Positions 1-12,311 of a DNA stretch of 64,000 nt are shown piece after piece. The position numbers and the translations under genes are program-made. The stretch is from contig NC_037593.1 in assembly GCF_003073045.1 (NCBI RefSeq), forward strand, positions 11,270,735 through 11,334,734, given 5' to 3'. The first letter of the stretch is position 1; every line of letters starts with the position of its first letter. The DNA is from Pomacea canaliculata. Taxonomy: Eukaryota > Mollusca > Gastropoda > Architaenioglossa > Ampullariidae. Under the pieces are notes generated by a model. That model saw only the letters and a list, made by a program, of their open reading frames with translations. It searched no databases and was not told the DNA's origin.

Positions 1-471
1 TAGGCCAACAGTATAGGTAGTGACTGTTATCTAGGATGTTATCTCTCGAAATCTAAATTGTTCGCGTTCTCTTAAATTATAATATCATCTGTTTCTGTGT
101 CGTTTAAATTTTCTATTTTGTCAGGGATCTGTGTTTACTGCTAATGGCAAACCATGTAAAGTGTCACTTTAGCATAATCACAGAAATGCAAAATCATAGC
201 TTTTAATTCCCAACACTTTGTTTTATGGGAAAATATAGGCTTTCTGTAAATATTGACTGCATTTCTTCATTCTACCTTTATTGCCGGGTGGTGTGCGAAG
301 TAAGTACAAAGACTAAAGAACCACAATTAATCTCAAATAGAAAAAAAGAATGTGAGTTCCAAATCTGTGCTCTATTGTTCCATCATAAAGTTTGTTTTTA
401 ATATAATTACATTCAACTTTTACTTATGAATGTAGTTATTAGTGTTGCTAAGGGAAAAATTATATCTACAG
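1..471 (+). other. Intron of gene 1 (3' part)
   Basis: This stretch aligns with about 14934-15521, the 3' part of the gene 2 intron; both begin with a similar 'tagg-aacagtata' segment and share long blocks. It ends at an AG (470-471) directly before the pyruvyltransferase exon. The partner transporter exon must lie left of the window. If the intron is as long as in gene 2, that exon would end roughly 1.8 kb upstream of base 1. An in-frame ATG at 426 lies inside this intron and is not conserved in the paralogue. Confidence 0.7.
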
Positions 472-1709
472 GGGGAGCAAGCAGCCAGTGCAGACATCTA
501 ACCAAGGTGCTGTTTGTCACGTGTCCCATACTTCTTATTGGCTGGCACCTTTCTGGTATCATCATGTATGATATCGACAACATGGCGCCGGCAAGTCCTT
601 ACGGACTTCGATGGCCAGGACGCCCACACAACTTCATGCTGCTGTCTCAGTGGGCCGACTTCCTGTCTTTGGACTACACCCGCCATCCCTTCGACACGGA
701 CCGCCTGGCTCCTACCCTGCACACCAACGACGAGGTGGTGTGGGAGATGCAGCGACTGCACGTGCAGGTTCTGACGTCACTGCTAGCGGGTCGACGTCAC
801 GCCATGCTGATGGACTTCGCCACTTACGAGAACAAAGGCGACGCCGCCATCACAGCGGGACAGGTGGCCTTGTTGAAGCGACTCAACGTGACTATAGTGT
901 TCAGCTGTTCCACTTATCTCTGTAACGACAAGAGCCTTACAAAAGCAAGGGAGATAAGCAAAACATACAACTCAACATCACTTATTATTCTTTTGCAAGG
1001 TGGCGGTAACGTCCTGGGTTACCCTGGCTTTGACACTGCTGGGAAAAGAATATTGAATCTTTTTCCAGATTTTCCGTCTCTTTTGTTTTCTCAAAGCATC
1101 TGGTTACACAAAGGAAATCAAGCTCATCTAAATAAGTGTCGTGAGATTTACTCCCACAGGGAGAACCTGACCATCTTCTTGCGGGACAGACAGTCGCTGG
1201 GTCTGGCGCAGAAACATTTTCCAGGGACGAAACTCATGCTGATGCCCGACATGGCGTTTGGCCTGGGCCTTGTCCCTCGCACCATGCCGCCTACACACGA
1301 CATCTTGTGGATTAAGAGAGCAGATGATGAGTCTTCAGGGTATAAAGTACCCGAGATACCTACTAACCTCAGTGTTTATGTCGGCGACTGGCGAGAATGG
1401 AAGACAAACCAGGGCAACACGCCCATGGAAACATCATTTCTGATGGCCTTTAACGGGTTGTCGTTCTTGCAGCGTGGGCGCGTGGTGATCACTGACCGAC
1501 TACACGGCCACATCCTGTCCGTGCTGCTGGGAATCCCTCACGTGCTCATCGACAACCCTCCCTACTTCAAACTCTCCTCCTTCCGTCGGTCGTGGACGGC
1601 GGGGTTATCCAACACGGTGCTGGTCACCACAGGGGAGGATGCTCTAGAAGAGGCACAAAAACTGCTGAAGAAGTACAATAATTATCTTCCTAATGTTGTA
1701 CGTCCTTAA
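472..1709 (+). CDS. Gene 1, exon 2: pyruvyltransferase half of transporter-pyruvyltransferase fusion (5' part outside window)
   Basis: Polysaccharide pyruvyl transferase family (Pfam PS_pyruv_trans type), expected to transfer the pyruvyl group of PEP to a sugar as a ketal in the secretory pathway. The exon opens in phase 1 after AG at 470-471, then encodes a hydrophobic segment (VLFVTCPILLIGW), a short stalk and the enzyme domain. Family marks seen: ENKGDAAI, LLQGGGN, FLRDRQS, MPDMAFG and DRLHGHILS near the C-terminus. Sequons (NVT, NST, NLT, NLS) fit a lumenal domain. Its 5' half resembles gene 2 and its 3' part (the YVGDWREWKTNQGN region) matches gene 3, so it looks like a conversion mosaic. 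It lacks most of the stalk codons present in gene 2. The stop is TAA at 1707-1709. The family call is secure; PEP as donor is known for the family; the acceptor glycan is unknown. Confidence 0.85.
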
Positions 1710-3120
1710 CAGCTAGGTGTACATTCCTGGACTTATTTAAACACATCATAAACAAGGTTGCGGGCCAAACGTTTTTATTTAAGTCCGATAACCTTTTATT
1801 GATCAATAGAAAACTAAACTTTTTGTTAGTAATTTTATGTAAAGAAAATCATACGTTAAAAAAATTAAACTAATCACAAACCAAGGCTTAGCAGATTTTC
1901 TTCTTGATTGACTTTGTCCGAAGTGGACGTTAGACATTTTTTTCTTGGCAACACGTACGTTTATGTTTGGAGTGAGTTTCTGTGTTGTGAAGCATCCAGC
2001 ATCTACCAGTGACGTACCGAACATTCCAGGTACCAAGAATTGCGTCCGTCACACTCGCTTACACACCTGATAACAAGGTTTAGGCGGTCACACTCCTGCG
2101 GGTGACACAAGAAGGTCAGGAGTAGGTAAAGGTCACGAGGCGCATCTACGCTGTTACAAATTAAGTTTTGTTTTGCTCGTCCCGATGACACTTAAGCTTT
2201 TACTGACTTTCATACCCGAGATATAATGTTGGGATGTATGGTTGATTACACACGGGTCATTACTTTGAAAATCTTGACACGAAAATCGACGCATACTGTT
2301 GAATTTGTGGACAACACGAAGTTCTTCGTATCACTTACAACCACAATTTTCGTCTTTCGAGTTTTTAGGTGTCAACCATCGGAAAAGTAAAATAATACTA
2401 ACGTTTTTTCTGCATTTAAAAAAACAAGTGTTTCAACAGTTTATAATATAGCGATGATTTTTATTTTACATGTCTTTGTACGCTCCTATATCTCAAAACG
2501 GGGTTTATGTCTTTTACCACAACAGACTGAATTCTCAGTTCTGCTTTCACAACCGGCAGGCGCTGAATGTTCGATGAAATTTGTTGAATATTAGCTGAAG
2601 TACGTTCATCTCGTAAGAGGATTATTTCAGCCCATTAGCTAATGTTCACCCTCTCCTTATCAGCAGAAGTCCCAAAGCCTATTACCACCCCATCATAGTT
2701 GGCGAAACCAGAAACCTAGTTGTCGAGACTTTCAGTTCGCGTTGCTTCTAGTGGACCATGCAGCGATGAAGGTATGGACTTGCGAAACACATACAAGGTG
2801 TGCTGTCATTATGTGCTACAATTTAAATCTCGCCGATATCTATATATATCCGACTTTGCGTCTTACCACCTTTATGCGAAGACAGGAAAGAGGTTGGGGG
2901 AGGCGGATTTTCTGGTTCTCTGACATTTTCATCATTCAGAGTTGATCGCGGAGAAAAAGCATCCAACCGTGTCCACGTTTTTGAATTAGCTGCCCATATT
3001 ACACGGAGGAGTGAATAGCATGGTAGCACGTGTATTTTAGTTATTTCTAGTCGAATGGGTATCTTCTTTGGGGAAGGTAGGGCAGCGGTGGAGAGGAGAT
3101 GGACACCAGGGATGTGTACA

Positions 3121-3300
3121 GGTGGATTGCTGTCTGTCTGCCAAGACCAACGCTTAGCCTCTTGAGTTCTCCGCTGTTAGTCTCGGCGAGCCTAAACAAA
3201 GAATGTGCATAAACTGAAAGCTTTGCAGTCTCAAGCCTCGTTTTAGCCGTTACCTGGAAAAAATCGTCCGCACCAGTCCAGTACTACAAGTCCGTCTGGG
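3121..3300. repeat. Dispersed repeat copy, paired with 37707-37890
   Basis: About 180 bases align with 37707-37890, including shared blocks around 'ttctccgctgttagtctcgg' and 'ggaaaaaatcgtc'. Both copies contain a short inverted pair (ccgagaccaac near the start, gttagtctcgg later) that could fold into a hairpin. The second copy sits just upstream of the first coding exon of gene 5, so this may be either a small mobile repeat or old duplicated gene flank. Family not recognised. Confidence 0.5.
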
Positions 3301-5605
3301 CACCGTCCTCTTAAAGCTGGCGTAGAGAGAAGTGAGGTCTCTAACACCTCACCCTCAACGACCTGAAAAAGTTTAGAGACGACCCTTACTAGACTGCGGC
3401 ACGTGAACTTGCACCGTTCACCATCGTTTAGTTCAAAAGTTTCGACTATCTAAACGCTGCTAGAAAGAAATCGTAAGTATGGATGTATGCAAAATTTCGA
3501 CAACTAAAGAAATACGTGTTGTGAGAAAATTGGGTTTGAAACTGGAACTGATGACCACATAACCGAAATGTCTGTCATAAACTATCGATGTTGCAGCCCA
3601 ATGCTCCTAGAGGAGTAAAAAGGAATAAACTAAACTAACTCTATCGACAGTATCTCGAAAATGAAAGTTCTTCCCGGGACATGGAGTGTCCAGCAGGCAA
3701 AGGTCACAGTCATCATCACATCCACGCGGCACACTTCAATGACGCCAGTTGAAGATCTTTATCACTGTTCTACTTTTCCAACAGAAGAATTTGTATCAGC
3801 ATGGTCCAATGATTGAACAGCACACACTGCTGGCGGCTGTACCCCTCCACCCTTCATCCCCATCCCTGCACCACCATTAGTCCCTCTAGCAAAGCAGCGA
3901 GAAGGGAGTCACCTCAAGGCCCCCACGTCAGTAGAAGCAGCGGTTAATGAGGCTTTGCCTTATTCGATGGTTAGTTAGCCAGCACATTATTGGCCAGCAA
4001 GAGACTGCATCTGTAGGGTTTGTTTTTGCCACAGTGAAAAGATCTAAAGAGAGGTCGAGTGTTGGGAAAAAGAACGGTAAGGGACTACTTTATTACACTG
4101 CGTAAAGTCATCCAACTAGTAATTAATTATCTTACGATTAGAAGCTAACATGCCATCTCAAGGTTCACATAGGTCTGACCACACTGAAAACAAACACCTT
4201 TTAAAGACCATTCAAGGACGTTTTCAGAACATGAAAACGAAACTACAGGTCAGCTGTCACTTATAGTTTGTTACGGAGATACAGATCAAGGAAGGAAGAT
4301 ATAACATGGCACACAAGTTTATTCGTCATTTTGTTATAAGGAGTATATGAAGTAAGTTTCAACTCTATGGTACTTCTCATTTATCCCATTTCTATGTGTT
4401 TTCACTTGTGCTTTATCTACAGAAGCAACATTCAAAGATGCATTGTAAAATCTACACTGAGCGTTTGCCTTTTTTTTTTTTTTTTTTTTTAAATATGCAG
4501 TATTTGTTTTCTTATTTTTGTTTTACTCGTCTATGTTGGAAACTGCACATTTCAACATTTCAATCATGATGACTTTGCTTTATTAGTTTGCCTCTTGAAT
4601 AAAAATGTCATCACGTTTGTTAGGGTTTAAGGATTTGTGGATTGGAGGCAACCAAGTGTTTCATGGGACAGAAATCACATTGTTTTTTCTTGATAGCTGA
4701 TGATGACAAAATCCGACGAATGCTAAGTGACAAAAATGAATCAAACTGAATATTCTGACAACAAATGTTATGATTTATATGAACTCAGTTTAGCTCTATA
4801 CGAAGTATCCTACATAACTTACGGAACAATTACAGTTACCGATTAGCAGCTAGGACAGTTTCTTCGCTTTATTTATTTTTAGGGACATTAATGATTTTAT
4901 GTTCTTTTTACATATCAAAGAAGCTGTGATCACTTTCATCGTAACATTATGCAACTGTACTTTTGTGTGTTTCCATTATTTCTCATTTATTCATCCAGTG
5001 AAGCTCTGTTTTTCCTGACATGACCTGTTTCAATCTGAGACACTATACAGGCTTTTGATCTCGTCTACTGACTCTGGCAGCACCCGCGCTCATGAGACAG
5101 AACTTTAATAGTCACGCTTCGATTCAATCTGGCCTGTCAAGCGCCCTGACCTTTCACCTCTCTCCCCCTAGTCGAACCCTTTGAAAAGATATCCTCTTTA
5201 TTAGAAGTTTGGCCTTTGAAAAAAGCGAGAGGTATGTCCCCTAGATTCCGACAGCTTTTGAACGGTGGATGGCGAGAATAATGAAATAATGAATAATGCA
5301 CGCAGAAAAGTACTAATAATTTTTTTTTATACGAACAAGACTGATATTTTTAAGGACCTATTCACTAAGGTCTTTAATGTCACTAAGACGCCTTTTATGC
5401 CGCATTCTGCGCACTCCCAAATATTACAAACTAATTAGAAGCGTCTGTAAGGACCGTACCCACCCTCCATGTCAACATTTTTCAACAATAGAAAAACAAC
5501 AACAACAAAAAAACAAACAACAGTAGTATGGAAATACACAAAAGAGGACAAAGGCTCGAAAGGGACTTGTTCAAAACGGAGACTAATACTGGTTATGATG
5601 AGCGA

Positions 5606-5636
<31 letters not shown>

Positions 5637-6532
5637 AGGGGGTTGGGGCGATGAAAGGTGTTTAACGCCAAACTGGCAACTAAAGGCGTATCCAAGCAAC
5701 ATGGTAGACAAGAGAGAAAACTCTACTGACTCAATGAATAATGAACTCACTGGAGTTATTGCTTGTCATTTGCTCATTCCTTGGGACGAGGAACCTTCTG
5801 CCAACTCGTAAAGCTAAAGACTGAAAGCTGAATCTTTGACTATTGACAGGAGGCCAGAATATAGAATGATACTCTCCAGACTAATACATCATGTCGGCAA
5901 ATCTTTCATGTTTTCGTGACTTACTCGCGCGACTAAATAATATTCAAAGGAAAATACTGAATAAGTTTTCCTGCATGAAAAGAAATAAATCATTGCTCTA
6001 ACACAAAAATTCTACAAAAGAACACAAACATGCAAGCGACGCAGAGAACATTCTCACCCTGTGTACAGACCACGCAGCAGACGACACCCACTTCCACTCC
6101 ATTACGCACTCCATCGCATGACGTCATTCTCACTTTGACATCATAAGTGCGACAAATTTTGAAAATGTTTACGTAAATTAAACACAGACAAACAAACAAT
6201 GTCGTCTTAGAGTCTGAGTGAGACATGTTTGTTTGCTAATGGTTGGGTAACTCTTCACTCAAGGCGCGTCACTAACTTAAACTTCATGGAGCGCACCTGT
6301 ATATAAGCCGCACCAACTACATTTTATTTTTTAAAAATTCTACTTTATTCACCAATGAACCCAAGTTCACTGAATCCGCTAAAGTCTTCTTCGGTGTCGG
6401 AGTTGTACAGAAATAGTAACCATTGTCTCCTGCGTCTGCCCTTTGTTACTGACTCAGAGAACGTAGATATACAGAGGCTGCACTCCTTCTTTGTCCTTAT
6501 TTGTTCAGAAAAGTTGCGTCCCTTTGAAACGT

Positions 6533-6614
6533 GATGCTACCAGGGTGCAGCCTCTCTCTATCTACCCTCTCTGACTTACATCAGAGGCACCCTGGTAGCA
6601 TCAGAGAGGGTAGA
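6533..6614. repeat. Nested perfect inverted repeats
   Basis: A perfect 16-base inverted pair lies at 6533-6548 and 6587-6602 (gatgctaccagggtgc and its complement). A second perfect 14-base pair interlocks with it at 6561-6574 and 6601-6614 (tctaccctctctga and its complement). Similar words (tagatata-agaggctgca, then 'ttctttgt') also occur directly repeated near 6464-6500 and 6611-6645. No coding capacity. It could be the remnant of a small foldback element. Confidence 0.6.
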
Positions 6615-9516
6615 TATAGAGATGCTGCAGTCTTTCTTTGTTCTTAATAGATTTACTGCCTAGAAATGTTTAAAAATAAAGATAGCATCCAACGGCAAGG
6701 CCAGTAGTTTGTGTTCACGTTGTTTGCCTCTCGGTAAATTCCTTTCTGATCCGCCTGATTGCGTGAGGTGCGTTCTCCCACTCTACGTTCTACGTGCTAC
6801 GTTCTATGGATGTTTAGGTGTTTACAAAAATAGATACACAAACCAGAGGCTAAGTCACGTGCACGTTCCGAAGGTCGATCTAAGGCAACACAGTCGACGC
6901 TGACAGGTGTTCAAAGACAGGTGTTCAAACTGTTGATGAAATGGATGGTTCCAGTTTCAAACTGCTAGGTTCTCAGTGCCTTCTGCTCCATAGCCCAGCC
7001 TCTCACCTTTCGCGCCCCCTCCTCCGCTCGCTCCCCCTCCCCACCGCCAGTTTCCTAAGTTGCCGTTGATGTTTACCTCAAGGCCTTTGACAACGATTAA
7101 CTGAAGAAAGCGCAGAAGAAGGGCAGACTCCATGAAAATGAGAATTTAATATACAGTGTCGTGATTGTGGGTCACATGTGTTTGTTACAAGGTTTCGTGG
7201 GAAGGAAGGGAATGGGATTGCCTGAATTCTGCTCGGTTTACAAACAGCATCCATATTGTAATCAATTACCTCTAGATGTAGATGAACAGCATTGAAGGGA
7301 AACGTGAGAGCTGCAGTCAATCCCTGGCATGTTTGTTTACATCGACCGAAATTCGCTTCTGAGAAAATAGTTGCCGGAGAGCACAATCAATTCATGCATC
7401 GGTAATTTAAAATATATATATATAGAGAGAGAGATATGAGCAAAAGCAGATTTCATAAATTTATTGAGTATTGAACTATTAAACTATTATTTAACAAAGG
7501 TGATGAAAATGTACATAAAATTATTTGTTTCTTTATTTAGTTATCTCTTTGGCGTGCACACGCATGCACACAGACATAAACACATGACGACTTTCATATT
7601 TTCACGAGATGTCCTGTGTGATGGAACATTTCATATGCCAGTAATGTTGTAACAACAAGGACGGCTGTAAACATATACTCTGCCAGATGCCGTTATGTAA
7701 GCATCATAGATTTCGCTCAAATCTTGTTTTTTTTTCTTTTTCAAATGTTGTTTTAGTGAAGCTTTTCTCACGCGCGTGGGAACGGAAATATGTTCTTCTT
7801 TCTTCATTGTCTGTATTTTTTTTCTGTCCCTCTCTCTGTATTTTTTCTATTTTTTCTATCTTTCTGTGCCCCTCCCCCACTCTCTCTCTTTGCATACCCC
7901 ACTCCACCTAAGCTGAAAAATGAATCATTGGGGCACATCTGTAGGAGCTTATCCCTCCGAATAAAACAGGTTTTCTCGCTTTAGGATCGAAGGACACGCG
8001 ACAAGAGAGCCAGCGACCGGGCAACCGTATCACCGACTCACTGAGTAATTGCAGGTGTTTAACAGGGCCGCAGAATCGGGTGAGGTGGCAGGACTTGAAA
8101 AGAAAAGGCAAATACTGTCATAATTATTTGCATTTTGTTTTATTTCTATAATCTTTATTTCTAATTCTCTATAATTCCCATTGTTAAATGCATAAAAAAT
8201 CTTCAGACGTTTCTGAACGATTGAGGCTCGTTTCCTTTTCACATGCATTCGTATTTTGAGGTGAAGTGGTTTGTTAGAATTACAACATACCTATAATTCT
8301 CTGTGATCTGTATGACCATGTGACAGTATTAACGCAACAGCGTTGTTTGAGTGTAGACACATTTCTAGATGTTTCAGTGCTACTTGTGAAAGCTCATTAG
8401 AAATTTATGAGATGAATACCTGTGCTTGTGTCATTAAGAATTTTAAACGTTTGTCCATACGATTGGCATTTCATTTTCATGTTACTGGTCTGCCACAATG
8501 TTTAGGTTATTCTATAATATACTATATTAGAATATTAATATACATATACATACATAATTTAATCGAACATCAATTTGTCGCGAAAGTCATCGTTGATCCC
8601 TTATGTTTTGATAAATTATTTTCCTGAAACGAATTTTCCCTCTTTAGCCGTTGAATGAAAATTTCTTTACCACGGAAAGAAATAACCTTAGAATGGATTG
8701 TTCAGTTGTAAATGCCATTTTCAGAGGTATAGCCTGCAGGTTATGAAAGTTTCCATCTTGTTGCCCGAAAAGATGATGTTAAGTTGCAATAAGTACGAGG
8801 CTGGCGCATTGCTGGAAGGTTCGTACATAAAGAACATCACATCTGGTGTAGTAAAACGAGTCCCCTGTACCCGGGGCACTCACCTTAATCATCAGCTGGA
8901 TCTAGGTTCGGCCTGGTGTTATCAAGCTATGGTGAAAACAGACATCTTAATGTTTTCCTTTGATGATATTTATTCTCACTTCTTATTCATATTCTAAAAG
9001 TGCAAATGGCCATTATCTTTATGCTGTCGGTCGCACATTTGAGTTGCAGATGCAAAGTACATATTCAGTTTGTTCTTCTTTATATCAGACAATACTCCTG
9101 GATGCCTTGTGCGTGTGTATATATAGAGAAAGATATTAAGTTTAAGTAGAATATTTTAACACAGCTGACTCGTTCCCCTACAGCAACAAGCATAAATGTC
9201 TGGGAGTTTTGACTTGGAATTTGTGAACTTCGAACATATGTCATTAACCAACAGACCCATAGGAAAAGTGGTGTTGAACGTCAGGAGATATTGTTAGAGT
9301 CCGAAAGTAATATTCCCGGGTGTTTAGTATTCTAGAAAATTACTTGAACACTGGACACTTACATCCTAACAACCCAAACTTCGGTATCTAACCTTATCCC
9401 AAAACAAACGCCTGCTATAGTTCCAGATGCAAACAACGATAACAAATACAAGAGGCGTCATCCGGGCTTTTCTCCCATGATGGCGGCCGAAGAGAAGTTT
9501 CGAGCTAGTGGAAACA

Positions 9517-9633
9517 TGTCGCGCATTTAATTGCACTAATTGCCGCTAGAAATGTCCTGGCAAATCGTTTTTCAGATTTCTACCGGATGATGCAAGGTTA
9601 GCACATGTTAATTTTCTAAGACGTTCTTTATAG
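9517..9633 (+). pseudogene. THAP-type zinc-finger relic
   Basis: One plus-strand frame reads C-x4-C (CRAFNC), TNCR, a stop, then KCPGKSFFRFLPDDARLAHV. This resembles the first half of a THAP C2CH finger: two cysteines four residues apart, then the F-x-R-F-P-like core. A TAG codon interrupts it at 9547-9549 and no C-x2-H second half follows in frame, so it is a decayed fragment of a host THAP gene or of a THAP-bearing DNA transposon. An upstream ATG-led stretch at about 9478 (MMAAEEKFRAS) is in another frame. Confidence 0.35.
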
Positions 9634-12280
9634 ATATAAATATTGCTTGCTGAAGATTACCGATGCTGAACAATGTCGTCTGCTACACATTATTTTCACG
9701 ATTGTATACACCTAACCAGAAACCTTGCCAGTCAGAGGTGCCACTGGCACAAGACATCACTGACAGCCCCCCTGATGTTTCATTCATTCTCTAGCTGTCA
9801 TGTAGTAAACAAACGCTGCAACATTAAAAAAAAAAAGCTTTATTAGGACGAATTCTTTCATCTTAAACAAATTCAAAGGCAACTTTATGAGTCAACGACA
9901 AGAAAATGTCAACAGAAGCCAAAAAGGAACAGCTCATAACAGATTTTTCTGAACATCTACCTCAGCCTGCCCCTGATTTTGTGATGACACGGATCATATG
10001 GCAAAAAGCAAAGAGTGAGATGGTCAGACAAGGATGAAATCATTGCCTTGTTATTATATCAAATATTTTGTGCACTTGTCTTTGATGAAATTGCTAGAAA
10101 GGAGAAAGTTACAATCTAGAAAGAAGTGAAATGGGAGTCAGCTTGCTGGTGCAGAACATGAACAATTTCTGACTCTTAAGCAATATCCAACACTAAAGGA
10201 AAGTCTGGTTGTGTCCAGTACATGGTTGTTCAACATTATTTATTTCCTGCATTGCACATATTCTGCTCATGGACAAAGTGACAGCAAGGCTAATGGTGCA
10301 GTTTTAGACAAACACAGACTTAAAACCGTTATTCATGGTAAATCTTCTCATTAGATAGAACATCAGGATGCAGTGTCTGTACATCAGTGTGGGCTTAAAT
10401 TTTATTTTGAAAAGAAAATGCAAGGTTGTTTGCTACTCAGTTTTCTAAGCGAAAAAGAAAGTTTATAAAATTGAATCACTTGATTATTTTCCATGTCAAA
10501 GCACTCTTTGTTATTTATCTTTATATTGATTTTGGTTTCATCCTAGGATCCTATGAGACTTACTTGAGAAATTTGAAAAAAAATTGAAGCAAATTTATTT
10601 GTACTGTGCTGTTAAATGCTCACTTAAATGTTTCCCTAAGCATTGTAATTTGTGCATTTGAATCTAATATTTTCATAAGCTGGCCACTTTTCCTGTATTT
10701 CAAAGTGTCAAAATATTGCTTATGTCATTTGATTGTCCTATTTACAAGTAGTTTTCACTTCTTTATACTTTTTATGGCACCTCTTTTTGAAGACTGTTTA
10801 TATATTATACATATTTTTAACCCCAGTAGACCCAGTTGATCATTAGTAATTGAAGAGTAATGCTGGTTGACCTGAATGTCAAGTATAAACAAATTTTAAA
10901 AATGTAAGCTTGATGCAAAACTTGTCTTTGAGTACATTGGTGCACTATTTTTCATAACATCATGACCTTTAATTTATCTGACTGCATTTTCCTAATTCTG
11001 ATGTGGGTGTGGGTGTGTGTGAAAGAGAGAAAGCTGACAAAGATACTCACATGTCATATTGACTGCCAGCTGTTTGGACAAACAAAACAAAAATCAGTAA
11101 TATAAAACCAAAATACAAATTATCAAGTGCAAGAAGATTTCTAAAAAATCAAACAATAAGAACAACAACAACAAAAAAAGGATAAAGATCAGTATAAACA
11201 TTTAAAGCCTACTTTTGTAAGTCTACTATTTGTTGCTTGCTAGTGTTTATGAAGCGAAACATTATGTACCAAAATACCTTCATGGATAATACACTGAAAT
11301 ACACACTGAATTTTTTTATGATGGTACACACATTACTGGAATGCGATTTACTAGACGACAAAATAATTTCTTCCTCGCTTGTATGTAATTATCTCCCCTG
11401 AACCTAAAGATACCGCTAGGGTCGCTGCGCGCAAGATCGACATCGCAGTTTACATACCGGATTTCGCTCTATGACCCATAGTATTGTAGTATTCAGGAAA
11501 AAGAAGTATGTAAACATTCTCCTAACACATGGCGTCTCCATAGGAAGCAAACAGTCCACTGGCGTTCGATACCCGTGTAGCCCAAGTTTCCTTTAGTCGA
11601 TCCAACTGTCTGAAATAGGTACCCGACTCTTTAGAGGGTGAGAGAGAAGCGAGACGGAGAGAAGATGGGTCTCGTCCTAAAGACAAGAAGGCCTAGAACT
11701 TCACTCATAAAAAAGGAGTGTCTAGCAGACAAAGAGTCACTCAGTCACGCATGAAAAGGAATACAAACAACAGATGCGACATGCCGAGACATGAACGAAA
11801 AATGTTTTCTCTTTCTTTTAGGTCTTGTTTCTGGGTCTTCATGTCCTCTTGGTCTGTGCTTTTTGCTCTTGGCCTTTATCTAACTTATCTAACCTCAGAC
11901 ATAGACACGCGCTCAAACAGCAAACCTTGCACTCACCTATGGTACAGGTATCAGCCCGAGGCATTAACAATCACGATCTAATCAGCGCGACTGGCCAACA
12001 GCGGTTTTCTCTCAATGTATGTAGTATGTATATTCACTTGCTACCTACACAGGTTTAACCTAGGATGATATATATATATATGTAAAATAACAAAAAGCAT
12101 ATTGAAATACTATATATAAATAGAGGGCTTTACTAATTATGTTTATTTGGTCGTGAGCCTGTATAGATGGCTGGGTCTCTGACTGTTTAGTTGTTTTTGT
12201 GCACACATACTAATCAATCCTTTATGTATCTGCTTTTGTTGGTAAAAATTTTATAATGTTTATGGTTTGTTGTGTTGCAG
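9634..12280. other. Spacer, possible 5' region of gene 2
   Basis: No gene recognised. An ATG-led frame of about 40 codons at 9907-10038 looks mildly coding but is not identifiable. A slightly more GC-rich stretch at 11390-11700 could hold the gene 2 promoter and 5' untranslated exon, although no core promoter motif stands out. A TA repeat lies near 12068-12081. The stretch ends in an acceptor-like TGTGTTGCAG at 12271-12280, just ahead of the first coding exon of gene 2. Confidence 0.4.
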
Positions 12281-12311
12281 AAAATTGTAATTTATCTCAA
12301 CCGTTTTAACG

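Larger units (their letters stand above)
1710..9516. other. Spacer between gene 1 and gene 2, left part
   Basis: I find no convincing gene here. The first ~50 bases after the gene 1 stop match the gene 2 3' flank (16829-16870). The rest is AT-rich, with a T-run at 4470-4491, an A/GA-rich run near 5606-5637 and a short TA/GA repeat near 7409-7436. The only open frames are short and low-complexity. A dispersed repeat (3121-3300) and an inverted-repeat cluster (6533-6614) are listed separately. Confidence 0.5.

Noticed and set aside
426-471. ATG at 426 as a start codon making gene 1 a stand-alone pyruvyltransferase
   Set aside because: The stretch is homologous to the gene 2 intron, where the same position is not open, and the acceptor at 470-471 keeps the family phase.
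5435-5695. Open frame rich in Phe, Leu and Ser near 5435-5695
   Set aside because: Created by A-rich and GA-repeat tracts; low complexity.
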